DNA of 64,000 nt from positions 14,303,754 to 14,367,753 of the forward strand of contig CAIIXF020000011.1 of assembly GCA_903813345.2 (NCBI GenBank). The letters run 5' to 3'. This document shows, in pieces, positions 44,401 to 56,400 of the stretch. The notes beneath the pieces are model-generated. The model saw only the letters and a list, made by a program, of their open reading frames with translations, made no database searches and was not told the origin of the DNA. The translations under genes and the position numbers were made by a program. Position 1 is the stretch's first letter. Every line of letters starts with the position of its first letter. This DNA is from Owenia fusiformis (lineage: Eukaryota; Annelida; Polychaeta; Sabellida; Oweniidae).

Positions 44401-47400
44401 GTGCTGCAGTTGAAGTTGTTGGCGCTGGTGTTGAAGTTGTTGGTGCTGCAGTTGAAGTTGTTGCTGCTGCAGTTGAAGTTGTTGGGCTTGGTGTTGAAGT
44501 TGTTGGTGCTGCAGTTGAAGTTGTTGGCACTGGAGTTGAAGTTGTTAGCGCTGGTGTTGAAGTTGTTAGCGCTGGAGTTGAAGTTGTTAGCGCTGGAGTT
44601 GAAGTTGTTGGCGCTGGAGTTGAAGTTGTTGGTGCTGCAGTTGAAGTTGTTGCTGCTGCAGTTGAAGTTGTTGGGCTTGGTGTTGAAGTTGTTGGTGCTG
44701 CAGTTGAAGTTGTTGGCGCTGGTGTTGAAGTTGTTAGCGCTGGAGTTGAAGTTGTTAGCGCTGGTGTTGAAGTTGTTAGCGCTGCAGTTGAAGTTGTTGG
44801 CGCTGGTGTTGAAGTTGTTGGCGCTGCAGTTGAAGTTGTTCCTGCTGCAGTTGAAGTTGTTGGTGCTGCAGTTGAAGTTTTTCCTGCTGCAGTTGAAGTT
44901 GTTGGTGCTGCAGTTGAAGTTGTTTGCGCTGCAGTTGAAGTTGTTGCTGCTGCAGTTGAAGTTGTTGGCGCTGGTGTTGAAGTTGTTGGCGCTGGTGTTG
45001 AAGTTGTTGGCGCTGCAGCTGAAGCTGTTGGCGCTGATGTTGAAGTTGTTTCTGCTGCAGTTGAAGTTGTTGGTGCTTCAGTCGATGGTGCAGTACACAC
45101 GATACCATCACCAAGGTAAGGAGGCAAACAGGTGCAGTTATAAGATCCAATGATATTGGTGCAGTTTGCGTTGCTACTACAAGGAGATGATTCTACGCAT
45201 TCATTTATGTCGCTGCAGTGTGTTCCATTACCACTGAACCCATTCTCGCACGTACAGATATAAGAACCTAAAAAGAAATGAATTCTTTATGAAATACAAT
45301 GACATAGATGTAGCTCAGAGTGAAGCAGGCCAGCTATTGCCTCATCAAAATTGTACAGAAATAAATGCAAGTTAAAATCATGTCAAGGTGTAAAAGGTTA
45401 GGAGGTCCTACTTTCCATTGATTTATATGGTGACCTTAATACTACTCTCCCTTATTATCTCATTCACAATCAGGGCTAGTAAAGGCCGTTAAGAAAGGGG
45501 ACCATAATCCCTGGGGACCATCATTTCTTTCACACATGCACATAGTCCCTTGCCTTTTCTGATATGACTGCATTGAGCATTTACATCCAATTTGTGTATA
45601 TATGTAATATCTTACCTGGTTTATTAGAGCACCTTGCGTTCATATGACAAGGTGTGTCCAGACATTCATTTACATCCACGCATGTCTCATTAATGTTGGT
45701 GTAGCCTGACATACAGCTGCAGTTGTATGAGCCTGGACTGTTGGTACACACAGTGTTGTCTCCACAAGGGGCTATCTCAATACACTCATCACAATCTGTC
45801 AACAAAAACACATTGATAAATATATATTGTGCATAAAATACGAGTTTGTTCAAATAGTTATTTGAATTATTTAATGCTCCAATTCTTCTGGGCTTTCTTG
45901 TATTTTCGAATTTTCGAATAAATTATTATTTTGCTACACTTCTTAGTTTCAATGAAGGGGCATATTAGTAAGCAATAATGATGAGTGTATTCAAAACATA
46001 CCGATGCATACTCCCGATGAATTTTTGGCAAAACCAGGCAGACAATTACAAACGTACGACCCCTGTGTGTCCACACATGTAGAATATTGCCCACAAATGC
46101 CCTCAGTTTTGTTGCATTCGTTTATATTGTCCATACACTGTTCCCCAGTCCATCCTGGCAGGCAGTCTGTACATCCAAGGACTGAGTCACATCTAGATGC
46201 ACGGCCTCCGCAAGAACACATATTTGCGCACGCCATGCCCCAATGCAAAGCATCACAAGCTACAAATGATAAAGGAACACTTATATTTTCGAACACAATA
46301 CTATTGATCTTTATACATATGATTTTACATTAAATTAAAAATTGTAAAAAAGAATGTTTTTATTTAATAGCATGAACATGAATATATATTGAATGTAAAC
46401 TAGTGCTAAAAAGACTTTACATGGAGTATACCTAGGCCTATAGATGGTCTCGTGGATGACATTAAAGCAAGACATGCATATGATGATCATCATGAAGGAC
46501 GTTACCTGTGCATTTAAACCCGTCTGTAGCTAGAGAGAATCCAGCAGCACACGAGCAGTTGTATCCACCTGCGAAGTTAGAACACGTGCCCTCACATTGA
46601 TTCACTCCTTCACATTCATTGACGTCATCACAAGTGGTGTTGTCAAGAGCTAGCGTATATCCCTGCCCACAGAAACACGTGTCAGTGCCATTGATGACCT
46701 CACAACCAAACTGACACTGTTTAGTACACTGCAGCTGTGACTGGTCTACGACACAGCTGTTCGTGTCATTGGGGGTTTGGATGTATCCTGCTCTACAGCT
46801 GCATGAGAAGTTACCGGGTAGATTGGTACACAGCTGGCTACATGTATGCGTCCCTAAAGCGCACTCGTCGACATCTGTAATGAAATGGTATTACGTTTAA
46901 TATGCTTTTCTTATTTTATATTGGCTTAATACTTTTCTAAAGGAATTTTGGTGTCCTGTGTGTTTCTATCTAATTATGCCTTAAATTGTGTTAGCGTTGT
47001 GATAACAGTATTGATCTAAAAAATATGAGGTATAAAATGATTCAAAAGCTTTAAAATGGATTTTGTAGCCCTGTGTTTTCAGGATATCTTCAACCTTGAC
47101 ATAGTAATGTGCTTTACCTTGACAGGTCCTAGCTTGTGGGTTGGGTTTAGTGTAGCCAGTGTTACATGAGCAGCTATAACTTCCTTGAGAGTTGACACAA
47201 TTCTGCTCACAAATGCTGCTGTTGGTGCACTCGTCAATATCTGTAAGGTAAATGGTGTAAACTAATACTAGTATTTTAAATATAATTCTTTGGCCTGATT
47301 TTTCACAAATCATAATTTATGTGAATACATTTGCATGGCAGTTTTACTATACCCGACCTTTGATATTTTTTAGCTAGTGGTTAAGATGTATTTTAAGCAT

Positions 47401-50400
47401 TCTAAGCAAGATTTCAATGATGAAATATTGTTTCAGTTTAAATTGATGACAGAACCAATCATAAAATAATGTATTTACCAACGCAAAACGACCCCTGTTG
47501 AGTGAAGCCAGTTGAACAGTTTGCACATCGGAAACTGACCATCTGAGCTACTTCCTCGGCTGGACTGAGATCTGTGCAGTTCATACCATTGCATGGATCC
47601 CTTGCACATCCGTCAATGTCAACGTTACAGTTATCACCTTAATAAAGAAGTGAATATATAAATATAGATCATTGGGCGATTACTTACAAGCTACAAGATG
47701 GCAACTGTACTTGTGCAGGAATTTCTACCAATTATTACGAATACTCGGTCACATTAAGGGATATTCTATTCTCTCATGAGCATAGCTAGTATTATTTATA
47801 TCCATTAATTTTCATGGATTTTGGATGACATTCTAACCCATTTATTGATACATCTTGTAACTGTCTGTCATTCATTTATAATAACGTTTTTAAATATCGA
47901 TTATACGATCATCAAGGCTTTTGGCAAACGGTTTGGGAATGAATTTTACAAATGGCTCATTTTAAAAGTACCTTCCCATCCTGTGTTACAGTTGCAGTCT
48001 ACAATGGAGAAGTGGCTGGTATCATTGCTGCTTTCCCCTGTAGTGAAGAAATCACAACTTCCCTGACTGCTACACCCACTGCATAGATTCACCTGCACTG
48101 TGTATGTGGGGGACCTGGCACCCTGCGTGTCCTCACCAACAAAACTATAAAGAACATTATTGACTGTTAATAAAGCTGAATTTAGGGGTATGCTGTCTGA
48201 TGGCAATGGCAGGCAAGATTCGACAGAGTGTTGTCCTTTTGCTACTTTCATTACACAATATGCGATGTACAGTAAAACCTGTATACAGGGAATGCAGATG
48301 GAGCCACAAAAAGTGTACACTGTAGGTAGGTGTTCACTACAAAGAGGTGATACAGGAGTCAATGTAAAATGTGTCTTGAAGGGGTGTTCACTGGAGAAAG
48401 GTGTTCACAAAGACAGATTTTAATGTACTGTGTATATATTCATATCTAATAATCTCTATCTCGAATAATGTGGTCGAAGTACATGTTGTATGGTTTGGTC
48501 TTCATTTTGTTACAGATTCAAGGAATGTATTAATATACCACTGGTATTTTATGTTTACCTTAATGTGACAGAACTGGTATCTAATGGTGTCCAAGTGAAG
48601 TAACCAGATGAGCTGTTTAATGTAGACCCAGTGATCGAATTCACGAGCATAATAGTAACAGCATCAGTGTCATTGGCCACAACAGTGAAGTCAAACATCT
48701 GCCCAACAGTGGCATTGATCATAGTAGGTACGATAAGACTTGGTACTGTATTTGCGAGGACTTGGGCATCAGCCTTTTCAGTTTCACCAACTGCCTTTGT
48801 ATTGTTCGCGATCTTTGGATCACCAGTTGCCATGTAGTCATAAATGCATTCACGGGCATCTGCCGATCCACAAACTACGAGGGCCTCTGCTTGTAATTCA
48901 GCACTGAAGTCTGTGAGAAAGGTTGGACGGAAGTCTGTGTTCTTAAACGTGTCTATTGTTTGGCCACTGACATAGCGAAATATTGTATTGTTACTGGTAA
49001 CTTGCCCTATAAATAAGACAACAATTACGCCTTGATAATATTGAACGTGTTAATGGTGTTAAAAGTCATACAACACACATGTCTATATGTACTGTGTTCT
49101 TAAGTGTCTACGGTTTGGCTACTGATATAACGAAATATTGTATTGTTACTGGTAGCCTGCCCTGTATATGAAAGCACACTCTTACACGTTGATAGTCAAT
49201 AATGCCAAACTTCGAAAGTCATAAAGGACATTTGGCTCTTTTTTACTTACACAACTGTCCAAATCCGTAATACAACTCTTCATCATTTGAGGTGATTGGT
49301 AATACTGAACCATCCGGACGAGTGAAATCATCAGTTGTGTTTCCATTCATAACTCCTAGTAGTCCAGTTGTTTGGGCTCCAGCTGCAACACTTACAGAGA
49401 GCTGTAACATTCCAGCACTGGCGCTGACAGTCACAGAAAAACCTGTAATATATAAGTAAAATAAAACAACTGCTTTAATAGTGTAATATTGAGAAAGCCG
49501 TGTTTGTGTCTTTGTAAATTACCAATGTACAAAAATAAGGTTTCAAACACCTTTACTCGATTAAGATTGGTTGCAAAATTATTAAAAATATTTAAATTCA
49601 GATGACAATTTTCGTCGAGCATTAATGTACAACAAGGAAACATTAAGGATTTTATAAAACGGGTCTTGCTTGAGGAAAATGAAGGTACAACATTTAAACA
49701 TTACTAGTATTTAAATTATTATTATTTAACTACTGTTTAGGAGCAACGCTCCTCGAGGTGCACTTATAAATGTACAACATACAGAAAATTATTTCGAACA
49801 TGTTCTAGTAACAGTACCTGAGGCAAATGAAGCTGTTAGACTAGTGGAACTTTCCATTTCCAAAAAGACTCTTGTGAAACTTCCCTCGTCTCCAGTGACA
49901 GAGTTAACCAGATCTCCCACTGGGATCTGATCTAAGTTCACATACACCTCTAATCCTGAAATAATAGTCAAAATGACAGAGTGTTAGCCACAAGTTTTTC
50001 AGGTTCTATCTTATATCCGTACACTTTATATGGACTGCTGCTGATTGGTTACCATAGACTATTGTCCCCTTTTGCATGACTGTAAGTGAGTATACACCAA
50101 TGAAGAAATAGGCCTAGTTGAAATTCATAGAAAGTAAAAACTAATGGAGAAGAAATAAATACTCCAAGTGATATGTTTCTAGAGTTTTACAGAAAGTTTT
50201 ACAGTATAGTCACATAGCATAACCTACCTGTTTTATCCTGAGTAAGTTGTACATGTATTCGATCGGAAAATGTTTCTTTCGCTGCGAATGCACTCCACAT
50301 TGTTGCAGTGATGTTTGATTCAACACGTGAAGGAGCCAAAGTGGTGCGTCCTTGTAGGATGAATGCCCCAGTGTCTAACAGAGTATACTCTCCTAGACCA

Positions 50401-53400
50401 TTGAACGTGTATACATGACCGTCTATGGTTGTAATGTGAGGATCTCCCTTGGAAGTTGACACTGGAAAATAAGACAAAGAATTTCATATGGGCTCCAAAA
50501 ATCGAATATTATAAATGATATCTGTCTAAGTCAATATTAATGGAACAAAACGCATACATATACACATATGAATCTCCATGTAAAATCATTTCCTGAGTGA
50601 TTGAATTAAAATTGGTGTCTCATCTTGGACAATTGGATCACATACCTGATAATGGGAACCAGAACTGACAAGTTGATATTGGTCGGGCAGCTATAAAGTA
50701 TTCACACATATCAGATAGCTCACAGCACCAGGTGAATGGTAAACTGTCCTCTCTCTGGTGCTCATTTGGGTAGATCTTCTCATGGTATAGCTGCAGGAAT
50801 CCTGCATTTTGCTCGTCGATGATAAGTGAGTTATCGTCATTCCAGTAACAGCAGCCCTAAATCGTGATTAACATATTTGTATACATTTTGTTTAAAATAA
50901 GTACACGATGACGTTCTGTCGAGATCATTTATAAATTACAAAGTTGATAGCAACTATGTTTAAAAAATGAGAATATGATATAGTCACTAATAATGTTAAA
51001 TATGAATAAATAATATCTTAAGTTCATTTACTTCAGAGTAAAATGTTTTATTTTCGACGTTTCACTAATTATCCAATTAGCTATATCAAGATTACATTCA
51101 AAAAATATGTAGGTAAAGGTACTTGTCAAAGAAATATACCTTTGGATGTCTTTTGGTACTTGTCCATCAATCTTTATACACGGTAAGCAAATAGACAATA
51201 TGATATCAGTCTTGCACCTACCGAACTTTAACTGATCAATCAATCGGGACTTCGCGCTCTGCCCAATACTATGAAATAAACTTTACAACTGAATTAAGCC
51301 ACATACCCTTCCAGCTCCAGCAACGCTCGAGAATGATGTCACAAAGCAAGTTTTCTTCTGATTTCGACTTGCTCTTCGAAAGCGAAAGTCCCTTCTGGCT
51401 TGACGTTTGCTACAAGGACAGTCAGGCAATGCCCATTCCGCTTGGATAATAGCCACTCTGTCTTGTTTGTTAATCCAATCAAAACATTTCTGGTCGTAGT
51501 TTTCAGTAGCTTCATTGTCAGTTGATAGGGGAATGAACCATTTGCCAACTTCACCTGAAACATTGAATCGATCTGCCGTTAGAAATGACAGTGAACGATA
51601 GCAATCGATCAAAGGTATCGATCTTAAGGTCACCTTTTGGAAGGCCTACTTGAATAATAGAGGAATGACAATTGTCTAACATTCTGTTTTTTAACGCTTC
51701 TACCGATATTATTTGTTGGATTTGGTTATCGCTCTGCAACTGTTGCCTTGAGTTTTTCTGTATATTTGTTGAATATCTACAATTGACAATTTTAATTTAC
51801 AGGTAGTTGTGTGGTATTGTCCTTTGTATCTCCCACTTACCAGTATTGCCTTCAAATGCATCTAGGAAGAACATGAGTTCGGAGCCCGAGAAGAATGGAT
51901 TGTAAAAGTTCAACCCGTCACCTGCTGTAAATCCAGCATAAGTCTTTCTGTAATCGTTGTACTCGGGGATGTAGTTAAGTGTGCCGTAGGTGATCAAGGC
52001 ATATGATTTGAGAAGATCAGATACTAAGATCAATTGGTAGGTAGCATCCTGAAATATAAATGAGCATCATGAGAGATTTGATTGGTGTTTTGGAACTGCT
52101 CGTCTAGTACCGTATAATATACATTATGTAGCGTGTCATTTCTTCAGTGACGGGTTCAACTAAATTAAACAGTCCATTAAACTATCAACGAGGTCTAAGT
52201 CTTTATTTCTTAAAGAGTTCTTAGTTTGAAATGGGTAAGTACAAATTAAAATGCTTTTAAGCTTTCCAATGGTTTGATTCGATTCTATAATATACTAAGC
52301 ACTTTCCCTCGGAGTTAAAAGCTACGAATCTCAGGTGTAAATGTAAAGTAAAAGATATGGTAGATGAAATACGTACCAATAACTCTGAGAAGAACCAATA
52401 AGGTTCGGGTGTAACCTTGCTCCATGTAATAATTACAGCAAGGTTAGCCTGGAATTGAGTTTCGCTATAATTCGACACTTCATTCCCAAGAGCCTCCAGT
52501 ACAGCGAGAGTAGAATTGGTGACGCCATTATCGTAACGGTAATACTGCTGGTAGAACACCCTCCCTTGTTCTCCGTGTGTCAGAGAATACTGAACATAAT
52601 CATAAATCTCATAATTTGGGTTAATCAGATTGGACTCAACCAGTTCTTCCCATGGTTTTGCGTAATCCTGAGCAGTCCAGAAAGGGGCAATGGTTTTGAC
52701 ATTGCCTATGGGAAAATCTTGCGGTCTGTATTTCTCAGTGTTCTTACTAAAGCTTGCATAGCCGTGGACACTCACCTGAAATTATAATTTCAATTAAATG
52801 TAGTTTACAACAGTGAAACAGAGTGGTTGATACAGGGAACCACTCAGTATACACAGTGTATGCACCCATTTTGCTAATCCGTCATACGGCTTTGCTTTTA
52901 ATCATTTCTTTCAAACACCATTCATAAAATCAGAATATCATTGCATCAGTTGCTTTAAAATGGTGATTGTATTGAAATAACTTACATAAAGTTTCTTTTG
53001 CTTCTCTCCAAAGAATGGGAATTTCTTCTTCAGTTTAAGTTTTTCTGGTTTTTCCCAAGACGCTGCTCCAAGTTGGCTGTCACCTGCCGCAATGCCATAT
53101 GGGTACATGTATCCCCCTCCTTCGAATTGATAATTAAATACATAATTAAACGTGTAATTAAAAACAAGACATTTAATATGCTTTATGCGCTTAACCTCTC
53201 TTTTGTATAGAGTATTGAGAAATATTAAAGTAATGATGAATCCGTGAACAAAGTTTCAAATTGACCAGTCCTGAAATAACTTTTCTGGAGATAAGCTTAA
53301 GATTGCCATATAAGTACATTAAACTTAACCTTTATTTTTACTTTTTAGAATGAGGTTCCTCTAAAGAAGAAGGTTTATGAATGTAAACTGTGAACTTACT

Positions 53401-56400
53401 TCTGCAAGAGATTTCATCGTCAGCAAGTTTATAACCAATATGGCAACTACAATCGTAGCTGCCGTAACGGTTTGTGCACACGTGATCACAGTATCCATTA
53501 CTTATGAGACATTCGTTGACATCTGTAATAAAAATGAGTATATAAAACGTGATTGCATCTTTACAAAGTAGTATATAATTTAATCAATTGTTAGGTGGTT
53601 CTCAAATTTTGATAAATCAAAGGTAAATCCTCTCCAGAATGAAAAACGAAAAAATCAAGTAAACAATCAAAATAATATTTACTTGGAGATCAATAATCAG
53701 AATAAATTAAATGGATTTGGAAAATTCACTGAGCTATAATATAGGGTTTGCCTCACCTTCGTCACAATCAGCTCCTGTGTATCCTTCTTCACATATGCAT
53801 GTTCCTTGTATACAATAGGCATGCTCAGGGCAATCGCAGCTATCATCGGGCGGTTCAACACCAGTCGAATTGACCATAAGCTGTACATCAATACGGTAAG
53901 TATCTATGCCAGTGTTTCCAAGCAATGGCACAAGATATAGCACTTCATCGATGTTGTATTGTTCAATGTTAATTTCAGAGGGATCACTGGTGATTTCGAC
54001 CGTGAAATCAGGCTTCCACCTTCGCTCAGGAAGTGACGTAGATACTCCTAGAGCTAGGAGGGTGTCGTAGTGATATACAATAAGTTTAGTGGGAACATAA
54101 AAGGTTCCAAATATGTGTGAAATATTAATGCCAAGATATGGCAAAGGGTCAACACTACTATCAAATGGTACAGTGGGAGTCCAGCTGTCAATATTGTCTT
54201 CTGGATATACAACAAGGGAAGGATTACTGTCCATCTGGTTAGAAGAGAAGAGTGTGGTATCAACAAATTGCAGTATGTCAAATTCAACAAACGCTGAACC
54301 AGATCCACTTCCTGATAGGTCACTAGATGCACTTCCAGACTCCAATGCTGATCCTTCTCCAGATCCAGATCCACTTCCAGACTCTAATGCTGATCCTTCT
54401 CCAGATCCAGATGCACTTCCAGACTCTAATGCGGATCCTTCTCCAGATCCAGATGCACTTCCAGACTCTAATGCTGATCCTTCTCCAGATCCAGATGCAC
54501 TTCCAGACTCCAATGCTGATACTTCTCCAGATCCAGATCCACTTCCAGACTCTAATGCTGATCCTTCTCCAGATCCAGATGCACTTCCAGACTCTAATGC
54601 GGATCCTTCTCCAGATCCAGATGCACTTCCAGACTTCAATGCTGATCCTTCTCCAGATCCACTTCCAGACTCCAATGCTGATCCTTCTCCAGATCCAGAT
54701 CCACTTCCAGACTCCAATGCTGATCCTTCTCCAGATCCAGATGCACTTCCAGACTCTAATGCGGATCCTTCTCCAGATCCAGATGCACTTCCAGACTCCA
54801 ATTCTGATCCTTCTCCAGATCCAGATCTACTTCCAGACTCCAATGCTGATCCTTCTCCAGATCCAGATGCACTTCCAGACTCCAATGCTGATCCTTGTCC
54901 AGATCCAGATGCACTTCCAGACTCCAATGCTGATCCTTCTCCAGATCCAGATCCACTTCCAGACTCCAATGCTGATCCTTCTCCAGATCCGGATGCACTT
55001 CCAGACTCTAATGCAGATCCTTCTCCAGATCCAGATGCACTTCCAGACTCTAATGCTGATCCTTCCCCAGATCCTGATCCACTTCCAGACTCTAATGCGG
55101 ATCCTTCTCCAGATCCAGATGCACTTGTAGACTCTAATGCGGATCCTTCTCCAGATGCACTTCCAGACTCCAATGCGGATACTTCTCCAGATGCAGACGC
55201 ACTTCCAGACTCTAATGCAGATCCTTCTCCAGACCCGGATCCACTTCCAGACTCTAATGCGGATCCTTCTCCAGATGCAGACGCACTTCCAGACTCTAAT
55301 GCTGATCCTTCTCCAGATCCAGATGCACTTGTAGACACTAATGCAGATCCTTCTCCAGATCCAGATGCACTTCCAGACTCTAATCCGGATCCTTCTCCAG
55401 ATCCAGATCCACTTCCAGATTCTAATGCATCTCCTTCTGCAGATCCAGACGCACTTCCAGACTCTAATGCAGATCCTTCTCCTGATCCAGATGCACTTCC
55501 AGACTCTAATGCTGATCCTTCTCCAGATCCAGATCCACTTCCAGACTCTAATGCTGATCCTTCTCCAGATCCACTTCCAGACTCTAATGCTGATCCTTCT
55601 CCAGATAGAGATGCACTTCCAGACTCTAATGCGGATCCTTCTCCAGATGCAGATGCACTTCCAGACTCTAATGCTGATCCTTCTCCAGATGCAGATGCAC
55701 TTCCAGACTCTAATGCTGATCCTTCTCCAGATGCAGATGCACTTCCAGACTCTAAAGCGGATCCTTCTCCTGATCCAGATGCACTTCCAGACTCTAATGC
55801 GGATCCTTCTCCAGATGCACTTCCAGACTCTAAAGCGGATCCTTCTCCTGATCCAGATGCACTTCCAGACTCTAATGCGGATCCTTCTCCAGATCCAGAT
55901 GCACTTCCAGACTCTAATGCGGATCCTTCTCCAGATCCAGATGCACTTGTAGACTCTAATGCGGATCCTTCTCCAGATTCAGATGCACTTCCAGACTCTA
56001 ATGCGGATCCTTCTCCTGATCCAGATGCACTTCCAGACGCTAATGCTGATCCTTCTCCAGATGCAGATGCACTTCCAGACTCTAATGCTGATCCTTCTCC
56101 AGATCCAGATGCACTTCCAGACTCTAATGCAGATCCTTCTCCAGATCCAGATGCACTTCCAGACTCTAATGCGGATCCTTCTCCTGATCCAGATGCACTT
56201 CCAGACTCTAATGCGGATCCTTCTCTAGATGCAGATGCACTTCCAGACTCTAATGCAGATCCTTCTCCAGATCCAGATGCACTTCCAGACTCTAATGCAG
56301 ATCCTTCTCCAGATCCAGAGGCACTTCCAGACTCTAATGCAGATCCTTCTCCAGACCCGGATCCACTTCCAGACTCTAATGCAGATCCTTCTCCTGAAGA

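Noticed and set aside
44176-45153. Plus-strand frames of 310-325 residues ([13 protein letters not shown] and [11 protein letters not shown] types)
   Set aside because: Complement of the 21 bp mucin repeat. The minus strand fits an EGF plus Thr/Ser/Pro exon in phase with its neighbours.
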